64,000 nucleotides of DNA, from assembly GCA_039030335.1 (NCBI GenBank), contig JBCCEJ010000012.1:1-64000 (forward strand). The letters are read 5' to 3'. The DNA comes from JBCCEJ01 sp039030335. GTDB lineage: Bacteria; Pseudomonadota; Gammaproteobacteria; HK1. The first letter of the stretch is position 1; every line of letters starts with the position of its first letter. A program made the translations under genes and the position numbers. The notes under the pieces were generated by a model. The model was not told where the DNA came from. It saw nothing but the letters and a program-made list of their open reading frames with translations, and did no database searches. This document shows, in pieces, positions 9,280 to 17,986 of this stretch.

Positions 9280-11685
9280 ATGACTGTCCGGAACCGCACC
9301 TACGATACCCTCTGGCTCGCACTCACCGTTGTGGCCCTCGCCTGCTTCTGGGCTCCGGTACTGATTTACGGCGACCTGCTGTATTTCCGCGATCTTGCAT
9401 ACATCGCGGGGCCGCTCAAGCACTACGCAGCCGAACGCATCGCGGCTGGAGAGTTTCCGTTCTGGACCTCTCATCTGGGGGCTGGAATGCCCTTCTTCGC
9501 GGACCCTGCCACCCAGGTGCTCTACCCGGTAAACGCCGTGTTCCTGGTCGCGCCGGACGCGGCAACCGGCAACACCTGGTTTACCCTGACGCACGCGTTC
9601 TGCGCGTGCGTGGCCATGTGGTGTCTGCTGCGTACGTTGACCCTCCCCCGGCCCCTCGCCAGCGCCGGCAGCCTGCTCTACGTACTGTCCGGGTACGTGT
9701 TGTCGATCAGTGACAACATGACCTACCTGCCGGCGACGGTATGGTGTCCGCTGGCGCTCGCTTGCCTGTACCGGAGCCTCGCAGCGCATCCCGCCATGTT
9801 CCATATGCTGGCCGGGTTCTGTATCGCGATGCCAGTTCTGGCGGGCGACCCGTTGAACCCCCCTGTACTCGGTCTCGCGGCGCTGCTGCTCGGGCTGTCA
9901 CGACCAGGCCGCAAACTGCGCGCAGTGGTATCCACGACCGTTGTACCACTCATCTGGGCGCTGGGTTTCAGCGCGGCACAATGGTTGCCGGCTCTCGAGG
10001 CTACGTTGTACTCGAGCCGTGCTTCGGGCCTCGACTACGGCGAACTCACGGTCTGGTCATTCCCCGTCGCACGCATGATCGAATGGTTGCACCCCTACTT
10101 CTTCGGCAGCGAGTACCCGGTGTTCGACTTCCGCCTGCCAGCGCTGTACCCGAGCGCAGGCAGCGCATGGGCAGGCAGTGTCTACTGTGGGGCCGGCGTT
10201 GCCGCGCTCGCGATCTACGCGGCGCTCAGGACGGGGCGAACTAGCGCTCCCTGGGCCGGACTCGGTCTCATCTGTCTGTTGCTGTCGTTCGGTCGCCACG
10301 CGCCCTACTACGCGTTCCTGTTGGAACACCTGCCGCTGCTCGCGTTGCAACGCTATCCGGAGAAGTTCATCTTCTGGACGACACTCTGTGCGATTGTTCT
10401 GGCGACTCTCGGGGCGAAGCGGCTCGTGCACGACCATTCGCCGACACCATCGCCCATCGTGATCGGCATCACCATCGCGGGTCTGCTGCTGTGGCTCGGG
10501 GGAACGCTTTACCTGCCGCTGATCTGGCTGCACGGCGACGATGCCTGGCGTAACAGCATCATCTGGTCGGTGCGCCTGGGAACGCCGGCGTCGCACGCTC
10601 AGGGCCTGGTTGGCCACGCTCTGATAGTAGGTCTTGCGTTCGCCTCCGCGGTGATTCTCGCACTCCGACACCGTCGCCACGCCGTCGCGGTGGTGTTCAT
10701 CGCGTCGGTGGCAGACCTTGTGTGGGTACACTGGTATCACGTCCCGCGCGGGCCACGCACAATCCTGGCCACCGCGCCTGAACCTCGTCTGCTGAATCTA
10801 CTCGGGCGACACGACTCGCGACCCATTCGGATCTATCAGGACGAATTCGTAGCGCCGGCCGGACTTCGCTTCGACCGCGGCCGCATCGCACAGACACTGA
10901 CCCGGGCACTGGCGAACCGCGACATCCACGCGGCCGGCTACGCCCATCTTTATCGTTTTCTATATCTGCGCGAGCGGCTATCGATGGCGCTCGGTATCAA
11001 CTGGGGGTTCCAGTATCTGAACGGCTCTGTCATGCCGCTCCGTCCGGACGCACACCGGCGCTGGGTGGCAGAAGACTTACCGGCGGCACCGTTGGAACGG
11101 TTGCAGGACGCGCGCGTATCTTTCGTACTGACGCCTCTGGCGCCAACCAACCCGATGTGGTTCGAGGCCGGCCTCGATACGGTCTGGGAAGCACCCGAGT
11201 TGAACCTGCGGGTGCTCGCGGTACCCGAGGTACCGGATACCTTCAGTGCGCATCGGCTCGAGGCCGGCAAAGGTCGGTTGCCCGAAGCGACGCCGGCGCA
11301 CTGGCTGGCGAATGACCCCCCACTGCCCGTCCTCAGCCTGAGTGCCAGTGAAGCGTCACCCGGTGCGATAGAGGAACTACCCGGAACGCCGGAGCGACGC
11401 AGTGTCCGCGTACAGACCACCCACGGCGTAACGCTCTTGTTTCGCGAATCGTACTTCCCCGGCTGGGAAGTCAGTATCAATGGACAAGCAGCGACGTTGC
11501 GTCTTGGCAACCGTCGTTTCATGGCCGTCGAGGTGCCACCCGGGGTAACTGTGGTGACGTTCACCTACCACCCGGCCGGCGCGTACTGGGGGTTTGGCAT
11601 GACCGCGCTGACCCTGCTCATCGCGCTCATCACCACCGGCCTGCGAGCGCGCCCCCGGTTCCGGACCAGCACGACGCCGGCCTGA
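9280..11685 (+). CDS. YfhO-family polytopic membrane protein
   Basis: 801 residues with about 11-13 membrane segments over the first ~500 residues and a final one near the C-terminus (about 765-787). A soluble, probably periplasmic domain lies between them. The early motif F-R-D-L-A-Y-I-A-G-P-L, the pattern W-x(5)-G-A-G-M-P-F-F-A-D and L-Y-P-V-N match the YfhO-type GT-C-like family. Known members act in lipoteichoic-acid or polysaccharide glycosylation using lipid-linked sugars; that function here is inference from the fold. The start is the ATG at 9280. No glycan gene cluster surrounds it. Confidence 0.8.
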   Translation: MTVRNRTYDTLWLALTVVALACFWAPVLIYGDLLYFRDLAYIAGPLKHYAAERIAAGEFPFWTSHLGAGMPFFADPATQVLYPVNAVFLVAPDAATGNTWFTLTHAFCACVAMWCLLRTLTLPRPLASAGSLLYVLSGYVLSISDNMTYLPATVWCPLALACLYRSLAAHPAMFHMLAGFCIAMPVLAGDPLNPPVLGLAALLLGLSRPGRKLRAVVSTTVVPLIWALGFSAAQWLPALEATLYSSRASGLDYGELTVWSFPVARMIEWLHPYFFGSEYPVFDFRLPALYPSAGSAWAGSVYCGAGVAALAIYAALRTGRTSAPWAGLGLICLLLSFGRHAPYYAFLLEHLPLLALQRYPEKFIFWTTLCAIVLATLGAKRLVHDHSPTPSPIVIGITIAGLLLWLGGTLYLPLIWLHGDDAWRNSIIWSVRLGTPASHAQGLVGHALIVGLAFASAVILALRHRRHAVAVVFIASVADLVWVHWYHVPRGPRTILATAPEPRLLNLLGRHDSRPIRIYQDEFVAPAGLRFDRGRIAQTLTRALANRDIHAAGYAHLYRFLYLRERLSMALGINWGFQYLNGSVMPLRPDAHRRWVAEDLPAAPLERLQDARVSFVLTPLAPTNPMWFEAGLDTVWEAPELNLRVLAVPEVPDTFSAHRLEAGKGRLPEATPAHWLANDPPLPVLSLSASEASPGAIEELPGTPERRSVRVQTTHGVTLLFRESYFPGWEVSINGQAATLRLGNRRFMAVEVPPGVTVVTFTYHPAGAYWGFGMTALTLLIALITTGLRARPRFRTSTTPA

Positions 11686-11788
11686 GCAACAAGCCTGCGC
11701 ATCGGGCGCAAGCAGCTCGCCACGGCGTGGGCGAGATAACCGGCGATGGTATCTTGCGCGCACGTCCCACCGTGAGGCTCATTCCATA

Positions 11789-12580
11789 ATGCACATCGTA
11801 AACGCCGCAAAAGCGCGACTCGAAGCGGGCGAACTGGCCCTCGGCGTGGGGCTCCGACAGGCCCGCACCTTCGACATCGGCAAGATCATGAAAACCTGCG
11901 GGTTCGACTGGCTGTTCATCGACATGGAACATAATTCAATGGATGTCGACCTCGCGGTGCAGATCAGCGTGGCGGCCCAGGACGCCGGCATCACGCCTAT
12001 CGTGCGCGTGCCGGGTCCACAGCATTTTCACGCTTCACGGGTCCTGGACGGCGGTGCACAAGGGATCGTCGTGCCCCATGTGGACACACCGGAGGTTGCG
12101 GCCGCAATGGTCGACAACTGCAAGTACCCACCGGTTGGTCACCGCTCGGTTACGGGTGCATTGCCGCAGCTCGATTTCGCAACGACGCCGCTCGCGGAAG
12201 CGACCCAGGCGATCAATGCAGCGACATTGCTGGTCATCATGCTGGAAACGCCGGAGGCGATCGGCAATGCGGATGCGATCGCTGCGATTCCGGGCGTCGA
12301 CGTGCTGCTGGTCGGCTGCAGCGACCTCGGCATGGAGATGGGGCTGCCGGGGCAGCCTGAGCATCGTGAAATTGAAGCGGCGCTGCGTACGGTAGTCACA
12401 GCCTGCCAGAGGCACGGCAAGTACGCGGGGCTCGGCGGTGTGTATACGCCGTCGTTGCTGGAGCGCTACGTCAGCCTCGGCATGCGGTTCATCCTCGGCG
12501 GCAACGACATCGCATTGATGATGGCCGCAGCGTCGGAGCGTACCCGCTTCATGCGCGGTCTGGCGTTGAACCGCACATGA
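11789..12580 (+). CDS. HpcH/HpaI aldolase/citrate lyase-family protein
   Basis: 263 residues, a class II pyruvate-type aldolase barrel. Diagnostic pieces are F-I-D-M-E-H-N (metal ligand Glu), R-V-P-G-P near the mid-barrel, G-G-A-Q-G-I-V-V-P-H-V-D and M-L-E-T-P-E-A-I. The family makes or cleaves 2-keto-3-deoxy acids such as 4-hydroxy-2-ketoheptanedioate to pyruvate plus an aldehyde. It may process the end products of aromatic or sugar-acid catabolism. It stands alone, with a ~100-base gap after the YfhO gene and a convergent MFS gene downstream. Confidence 0.9.
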   Translation: MHIVNAAKARLEAGELALGVGLRQARTFDIGKIMKTCGFDWLFIDMEHNSMDVDLAVQISVAAQDAGITPIVRVPGPQHFHASRVLDGGAQGIVVPHVDTPEVAAAMVDNCKYPPVGHRSVTGALPQLDFATTPLAEATQAINAATLLVIMLETPEAIGNADAIAAIPGVDVLLVGCSDLGMEMGLPGQPEHREIEAALRTVVTACQRHGKYAGLGGVYTPSLLERYVSLGMRFILGGNDIALMMAAASERTRFMRGLALNRT

Positions 12581-12640
12581 GCTCACCACCATTGCCGGCC
12601 GCGTGGTTGCGCCCGCACCGGATGCGGAGCGCACGACCGG

Positions 12641-13867
12641 TTATTCGTCTGGATCGGCCTCGAATAACGATCGCCACATGACCGGAATACAAAGGCCCAC
12701 CAACAGCAGCACCAGCAGGAACGGCGCCCCGGGCAGCGAGATGCTGCTCGCCGGGTGCGTAAAGGCATAGAAAAGACCGGTCGCAACGGGCGGCATCAAC
12801 ACCGCCGCGACGGCCGTGAGACTCGCCAGAACGCCCTGCAACTCGCCCTGCTCGTCGTCGCCGACGCGGTTCGACATCATGCTCGTGAGCGCCGGCACCG
12901 CCAGTTCGCTCAGCGCGGCCAGCGGGATCAGCGCGAGCGCGATCCAGCCGACCGTAACGAACCCGAACCCGAACCCGGCGGCCGCCCCGAACACCAGCCC
13001 GACGACGATGGTGCGGGCTTCACCTAAGCGCGCAACGACGGGCCGTACCATGGCGCCTTGCACGATGGCCATACCGAGCCCGTACATCGCAAGCGAGATA
13101 CCGATGGTGCCGACGCTCCAGCCAAACGTGGCTTTGCCCCAGAAACTCCAGATCGTCACATATACATGGTTGCCGAGCGTGAACAGCAAAAAGCCGGTAA
13201 AAAGCCAGCGCAGCCGAGTCAGAGCGAGCGCCCGAACGAGCGCGCCGATCGGGTTGGCCCGATGCCATTCGAAGGGACGGCGGAGTTCGCGCGGCAGTGA
13301 CTCCGGCAAGAACCAGATGGCGAGCAACCAGTTGAGGGCCGCCAGTGCAGCCGCCAGCATGAACGGCGCACGTACGTGCCATTCACCGACGAGACCGCCG
13401 AGCGCCGGCCCCAGCACAAAACCCAGGCCAAACACGGCACCGACCAGTCCGAACCGACGCGCCCGCTCCGTGGTGTCGCTGACGTCGGCGATGTAAGCCG
13501 TGGCGGTCGCGTACGTTGCGCCAGCGACCCCTGCCACGGCGCGTCCCACCAGCAAAATAACCAGCCCGCCAGCGAAACTCAGGATCACGTAGTCGATGGC
13601 CATTGCCAGCAGCGACGTCAGCATGATCGGACGTCGGCCAAAACGATCCGACAGGGCACCGAGCAGCGGCGAGAACAGAAACTGCATCGCCGCGTAAAGA
13701 GTCGACAGTACCCCGCCCCACAAAGCCGCATTCGCCACGGTCTCGCTACCGAGCGACAGCAACAGATCCGGCATGACTGGAAACACGATGCCAATGCCCA
13801 TCGCATCGATCGCCACCGTCAGCAGTGCAACCGGTACACCGGCGCTCGAAGCGCGCGGACTGGTCAC
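12641..13867 (-). CDS. MFS transporter, TetA-like drug:H+ antiporter family
   Basis: 408 residues with about 12 membrane helices. The N-terminus V-A-I-D-A-M-G-I-G-I-V-F-P-V-M-P resembles the TetA/Tcr branch of the DHA1 exporters. Motif A in loop 2-3 reads G-A-L-S-D-R-F-G-R-R-P. The tetracycline label is only a family label; efflux of another compound is equally possible. It is the last of three minus-strand genes and its ATG overlaps the previous stop by 4 bases (13864-13867). A G-F-G-F-G-F helix comes from a short tandem repeat near 12955-12980. Confidence 0.88.
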   Translation of the reverse strand: MTSPRASSAGVPVALLTVAIDAMGIGIVFPVMPDLLLSLGSETVANAALWGGVLSTLYAAMQFLFSPLLGALSDRFGRRPIMLTSLLAMAIDYVILSFAGGLVILLVGRAVAGVAGATYATATAYIADVSDTTERARRFGLVGAVFGLGFVLGPALGGLVGEWHVRAPFMLAAALAALNWLLAIWFLPESLPRELRRPFEWHRANPIGALVRALALTRLRWLFTGFLLFTLGNHVYVTIWSFWGKATFGWSVGTIGISLAMYGLGMAIVQGAMVRPVVARLGEARTIVVGLVFGAAAGFGFGFVTVGWIALALIPLAALSELAVPALTSMMSNRVGDDEQGELQGVLASLTAVAAVLMPPVATGLFYAFTHPASSISLPGAPFLLVLLLVGLCIPVMWRSLFEADPDE

Positions 13868-15084
13868 TCAGCGTTCCATCGCTTGGGATCGGGTAACAGC
13901 ATGGCAAGCCCGGTCGCTATGATCGCGGCGTACTGGCCGGCCACGATGGCGTAGTCGTAACCGCCAAGTCGGTCGAACACAAAGCCAGCGAACGGCGGGC
14001 CAAGCAGCGTGCCAATACCGACGCTCGAGTACAGGAAACCAATGATCGAGGCAGCCGACTTCGGCCCGAAGTAGTCGACCGTGACCGACGGTGCCAACGC
14101 CACGAACCCGCCGTAGAACGTGCCGAATACAAAGGCGAACACCCCGAGCAGAACCAGTTCCGACGCCAGCAGCCAGACGAAGAACGTCATCGCGACACCG
14201 CCGAAACAGCAGACGTAGACGTCGAGTCGGCCAAACCGGTCGGCGACGCTTCCCACCAGAAAACGGCCGACGGTACTGCCAACGCCAACCAGTCCCAGTA
14301 CCAGCGCTCCCGTCGCGACGGTGAACCCATGGTCCAATGCGTATGGGACCAGGTGTACGAACGGTACGAACAACGCGAACGACAAACAGGCGGCCGACGC
14401 ATAGAGCAACACAAACGGTCGCGTGCGCAGCGCATCGCGCAAGCCCGTGGATACGACCGCCGCGGCGGTGCCGGTGGCCTCATCGCGCAGCCCGCCGGGT
14501 CGTCGCGACGGATCGTTTTGGAGGATCAGCGACGCCATGGCACCGATCACCGCGGCGCCCAGACCAAGGGCGACGAAAGTGTCGCGCCACCCTACGGTGG
14601 CGATGAGGGCGCTCGCGATGAGCGGGCCGACCAGGGTACCCACGCCGATGCCGGATACGGCAAGGCCGGAGGCGAAGCCACGGCGGCGCAGGAACCACGG
14701 CTGCACGGCGCCCACCGCAGGCACGTAGGTGAAGCCAACTCCAATCCCGATGCCGAGCCCGAAACCCAGGTATACGACGGCGAGATTCGGCGCGAACGCT
14801 GCGGCGACCAGTCCACCGCCCAACGCGCAAAATCCGAACAGACATACCCATTTCGGGCCGAAGCGATCGGACAGTGGGCCGCTGATCGCGCCAACCCAGA
14901 AATAGAGCGCGCCGCCAACGGAAAAGACCAGCGAAACACTGGCACGTGACGCCTCGAATTCGTGTTGCAAGGCAGGGAAGAATGCGCTGAACGAATAGGC
15001 CGCCGCAAAGCCCGTGAGCATGACGACGAAGGCGGCCGCAACGACATACCATCCGTAGTAGATGCGGCCTGCGCCTTCAGCCAT
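13864..15084 (-). CDS. MFS transporter, monocarboxylate/oxalate-formate antiporter-like
   Basis: About 406 residues with 12 predicted helices. The opening Y-Y-G-W-Y-V-V-A-A-A-F, the loop G-P-L-S-D-R-F-G-P-K-W and L-A-V-S-G-I-G-V-G are typical of the OFA/MCT-like MFS group. Such proteins import or exchange small carboxylates. I chose the ATG at 15084, which overlaps the upstream stop by 8 bases; the reading from 15114 would overlap by 38. It sits between an unknown membrane protein and a second MFS protein with end-to-end overlaps, so the three form one operon. Confidence 0.9.
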   Translation of the reverse strand: MAEGAGRIYYGWYVVAAAFVVMLTGFAAAYSFSAFFPALQHEFEASRASVSLVFSVGGALYFWVGAISGPLSDRFGPKWVCLFGFCALGGGLVAAAFAPNLAVVYLGFGLGIGIGVGFTYVPAVGAVQPWFLRRRGFASGLAVSGIGVGTLVGPLIASALIATVGWRDTFVALGLGAAVIGAMASLILQNDPSRRPGGLRDEATGTAAAVVSTGLRDALRTRPFVLLYASAACLSFALFVPFVHLVPYALDHGFTVATGALVLGLVGVGSTVGRFLVGSVADRFGRLDVYVCCFGGVAMTFFVWLLASELVLLGVFAFVFGTFYGGFVALAPSVTVDYFGPKSAASIIGFLYSSVGIGTLLGPPFAGFVFDRLGGYDYAIVAGQYAAIIATGLAMLLPDPKRWNAE

Positions 15085-15829
15085 AGCGATGGCCGAACCG
15101 GCCCGTACCGACACCGAAAACCCAGATAGCCGCTGAAATCAACGAACCCGCCAGTGCCATCTTGAAAATCGAACGCCACTGGTTGGGCATGGAACCGATA
15201 ACTTCGAAGTCATCCACGTAGATAGTCTCGCAGGCACCGTTGCCGACATCGTCGCGCGTGACGCTGGTTTTGCGCATCTGGTGATCCTGCCGCCCGACCT
15301 GACCGTACCAGGCAAGTTTGCCGCGCACACGGATGATGTCACCTACGGACAGGTCCGTGATGCGATCGCGCATCGTCGGGTCGTCGCTCAGCAGGTGGTT
15401 GTTTGAGATGTTACGCGGCGAAAAACGTGTCCAGGCCACGCGGTCAGTCGTGCTGAAGTTGCAAGTGAACTGCCCGTTGTAAAAGTCGAACGCATTCAGA
15501 TCCACGACCACCGCGTTACTGCCCCATACGACGCATACGTCCGCCACGTTCAGGTGGTCATTCCAGAGCTTGTGCAGCATCCGATCACCATCGTGATACC
15601 GAAACGATACGACCATGCCGTACATCTCGTACTCGTATTTTGGCACCACCGCGTAGTCGACATCGTTATAACTCGCCTTGAAGCGCGGCGCTTTGAGTTT
15701 CTTTTGCGCCGGGTCAGCAGTGAGCTGGACGGGAATCGCCGGGTGCGGCACGAAGTTATCGCTGTTCCACCACGCGATGACCACGAGCGGCGTACATAGC
15801 CAGAAGACGATCTTTATCAGACTCTGCAT
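15077..15829 (-). CDS. Unknown membrane-anchored protein in an MFS operon
   Basis: 250 residues that I do not recognise. A hydrophobic segment at about 3-19 and another at about 225-243 bracket a soluble body rich in aromatic residues and Asp/Asn. Inside lie V-V-W-G-S-N-A-V-V-V-D-L-N and the phrase S-V-G-D-I-I-R-V-R-G-K-L-A-W-Y, which reads like a beta-barrel (OB-like) strand pair. It is first in the operon with two MFS transporters and divergent from the gamma carbonic anhydrase gene. Both termini appear membrane-embedded, so the body is probably periplasmic. The start ATG at 15829 is preferred over 15862 because the membrane segment follows directly. Confidence 0.75.
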   Translation of the reverse strand: MQSLIKIVFWLCTPLVVIAWWNSDNFVPHPAIPVQLTADPAQKKLKAPRFKASYNDVDYAVVPKYEYEMYGMVVSFRYHDGDRMLHKLWNDHLNVADVCVVWGSNAVVVDLNAFDFYNGQFTCNFSTTDRVAWTRFSPRNISNNHLLSDDPTMRDRITDLSVGDIIRVRGKLAWYGQVGRQDHQMRKTSVTRDDVGNGACETIYVDDFEVIGSMPNQWRSIFKMALAGSLISAAIWVFGVGTGRFGHRYG

Positions 15830-15911
15830 TTCATCTGCTCCTGGCCGCGTGCCGGGTACCAACGCCGCTACAATGCCACCTGTCCAAGACGATGGCAGGG
15901 TTGGCGAAAAG

Positions 15912-16460
15912 ATGCCGGAAGAGAGAATGTTCGGACCCGAAATCGATGCTGACGACAGCGTGTTCGTCCACGAGACGGCTCTGGTCTACGGCCGGGTCAG
16001 GCTCGCAGAAGACGTCTCCATCTGGCCGTACGTGGTCATCCGGTCCGAACTGCACGAAGTCTGTATCGGCGCGCGCACCAACGTACAGGACTTCGTGCTG
16101 ATCCATATCGGCTTTGACCATCCGGTCTTGATCGGAGAAGACTGTTCGATCACGCATCATGCCACATTGCATGGTTGCACTATCGGTGACCGCACGCTCG
16201 TCGGTATCAACGCTACGGTGATGGACGGTGTCACGGTCGGTGCCAACAGTGTGATCGCCGGGCACGCGATCCTGCCCGAGAACGCCACGTACCCGAACAA
16301 TTCGATCATCGCCGGCGTGCCCGGAAAAGTCGTTGCAACGCGTGACTGCGGCGAGTCCAATCTCGTCAATGCCAGGTTCTACCGCCAGAACGCGCGCAAT
16401 TACCGGATCGGCCAGCATCGGTTCTCTGAGCGTGACATCGCGGCGTTCAAGGCATCATGA
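15912..16460 (+). CDS. Gamma-class carbonic anhydrase / hexapeptide-repeat protein
   Basis: 182 residues of left-handed beta-helix built from hexapeptide repeats. The zinc-ligand region N-V-Q-D-F-V-L-I-H and I-T-H-H-A-T-L-H-G-C holds the three expected histidines of the Cam/CaiE/YrdA family. Members hydrate CO2 or are inactive structural relatives; the intact His set leaves activity possible. The start ATG at 15912 is in good family register; in-frame upstream codons exist. It is divergent from the MFS operon, with about 80 bases between starts. Confidence 0.92.
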   Translation: MPEERMFGPEIDADDSVFVHETALVYGRVRLAEDVSIWPYVVIRSELHEVCIGARTNVQDFVLIHIGFDHPVLIGEDCSITHHATLHGCTIGDRTLVGINATVMDGVTVGANSVIAGHAILPENATYPNNSIIAGVPGKVVATRDCGESNLVNARFYRQNARNYRIGQHRFSERDIAAFKAS

Positions 16461-16508
16461 AGTGGGCCGCACGAGGCGAATTCCTGCGGCCTGCTGACCG
16501 CTGGCAAA

Positions 16509-16775
16509 TCAACGTAGCTGGCTGTCCTTGCTGCCGCGCCGGTTGTAACCGCTGAAGACGGTCTCGCGCTCGTCCAGTTCCGCCTGGCAGCGTACGCAAT
16601 ACCGGACTCCCGGCAACGCCTCGCGCCGTGCTTGCGCGATCGTCTCACCGCACTCGGCGCAGTCCTCGCGGCCAACCCCTTCCGGCAGTCCCGCTCGGGC
16701 CCTGCGCACGGCATCGTCAACGGTAGCGTCGATCTGATCCTGTATCGCGCCGTCGCGCGTCCAGCCGCCTGCCAT
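16509..16775 (-). CDS. DksA/TraR-family C4 zinc-finger protein
   Basis: An 88-residue protein with one zinc finger C-A-E-C, 17 residues, then C-V-R-C, the exact spacing of DksA/TraR. The N-terminal half is a short helix without the long DksA coiled coil, as in small TraR-like or YbiI-like relatives. Such proteins bind the RNA polymerase secondary channel or remain uncharacterised. The start ATG at 16775 gives the usual M-A-G-G-W beginning; the longer frame to 16868 would enter the divergent oxidoreductase region. Confidence 0.9.
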   Translation of the reverse strand: MAGGWTRDGAIQDQIDATVDDAVRRARAGLPEGVGREDCAECGETIAQARREALPGVRYCVRCQAELDERETVFSGYNRRGSKDSQLR

Positions 16776-16917
16776 ATACCTACCTCCACGTAACGTGACG
16801 CCGCACCACACTTTTCGCGGGACTGCAGTGCGGTCCGCCAGAAACGTTCGCGACTGGTACTGTAGCAAAGAAGTTCTCTATGCTCTGCGCATTGATCTGG
16901 ACACTGGCGGCAAGCTG

Positions 16918-17934
16918 ATGCAAGGCGTTCTGGTTACTGAATGGACCGAATTTGACAATCTGGAGCTGAAGGCGATCGACCCGCCGCCGGGACCGGGCCC
17001 GAACGAAGTACGTATCGGCATCCGCGCGGCCGGCGTCAGCTTTGCAACGAGCCTGGTAGTCGCCGGGCGCTATCAGCGCAAACCGCCGCTGCCGTTCGTC
17101 CCGGGTACCGAAGTGGCCGGCACGATTCTCGAAGCCGGTGCCAACGTAACGCGCTTTCAACCAGGTGACCGGGTCTGTGCGGCGCTCGACTGGGGCGCAA
17201 TGGCCGAGCAGGCCGTGACGCCGGACGCTACCGTGTTCAAGCTCCCGGACGCCATTCCTTATCACGAAGGTATCGGGCTCACGAACTCCTACATGACGTC
17301 GCTTGCGGGCCTGACTTGGCCACACCTGCTAAACGTCAAAGCCGGAGAGACTCTGCTGGTGCACGGAGCGGCTGGCGGCGTAGGACTCGCCGCCGTCGAA
17401 ATCGGCAAGATTCTGGGTGCAACAGTCATCGGCACGGCTGGTTCGGCAGACAAGCTCGACATCGTCAGGGAGGCCGGTGCCGACCACGTCATCAACTACC
17501 GGGAGCAGAACTTCCGCGACGTAACTCTCGAGCTGACGAACGGACAGGGAGTAGACGCCGTCTACGATCCGGTTGGAGGCGATGTGTTCGACCTGTCGTT
17601 ACGCTGCATTGCGCCGGAAGGACGCATTGCGCCGATCGGTTTTGCAGCAGGACGTATACCCTCGGTGCCGGCGAACATTCTGCTGGTCAAGAACATAACG
17701 GTTTGTGGTCTCAACATGGGCTACTACTACGGATGGAGCCCGAAAGACGTGCGCTACGAATACACCGAGACCTTGCAGTCCATGATGGCGCAGCTCGGAG
17801 CGTGGTACGAAGCAGGAACGATCACGTTGCGCACATCGCACCGCTTTGCGCTCGCCGATTTCAAACAGGCAATGGAAGTGGTGCTGGGGCGTTCGTCTAT
17901 CGGACGCGTCGCGCTGGACATCGGCTCGGACTGA
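16918..17934 (+). CDS. NADPH:quinone oxidoreductase-like MDR enzyme
   Basis: 338 residues of the zinc-free medium-chain dehydrogenase type. The catalytic GroES-like domain contains P-F-V-P-G-T-E-V-A-G, and the cofactor domain has V-H-G-A-A-G-G-V-G-L-A-A-V-E-I-G. D-A-V-Y-D-P-V-G-G-D is the usual quinone-reductase segment. Members reduce quinones or enoyl substrates with NADPH. The ATG at 16918 starts M-Q-G-V-L-V, which fits the family; the 41 upstream residues of the open frame are not family-like. Confidence 0.9.
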   Translation: MQGVLVTEWTEFDNLELKAIDPPPGPGPNEVRIGIRAAGVSFATSLVVAGRYQRKPPLPFVPGTEVAGTILEAGANVTRFQPGDRVCAALDWGAMAEQAVTPDATVFKLPDAIPYHEGIGLTNSYMTSLAGLTWPHLLNVKAGETLLVHGAAGGVGLAAVEIGKILGATVIGTAGSADKLDIVREAGADHVINYREQNFRDVTLELTNGQGVDAVYDPVGGDVFDLSLRCIAPEGRIAPIGFAAGRIPSVPANILLVKNITVCGLNMGYYYGWSPKDVRYEYTETLQSMMAQLGAWYEAGTITLRTSHRFALADFKQAMEVVLGRSSIGRVALDIGSD

Positions 17935-17951
17935 TATCCGCCAGGTCACCT

Positions 17952-17974
17952 GCCGGTGCCATGCAGGCACCGGC
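17952..17974. terminator. Perfect 9-bp inverted repeat between convergent genes
   Basis: Arms GCCGGTGCC and GGCACCGGC around the 5-base loop ATGCA, in the 52-base gap between the stops of the quinone oxidoreductase and the LLM enzyme. No T-run follows on either strand, so it is a stable hairpin of uncertain terminator strength. Confidence 0.5.
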
Positions 17975-17986
17975 CGCGAGCCTGCG

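Noticed and set aside
12955..12980. Short tandem repeat giving G-F-G-F-G-F
   Set aside because: It is inside a membrane helix of an MFS protein and is plain codon repetition, not a mobile or regulatory repeat.
14329..14949. 206-codon plus-strand open frame over the MFS gene
   Set aside because: Antisense shadow with Arg/Gly/Gln-rich composition; no domains.
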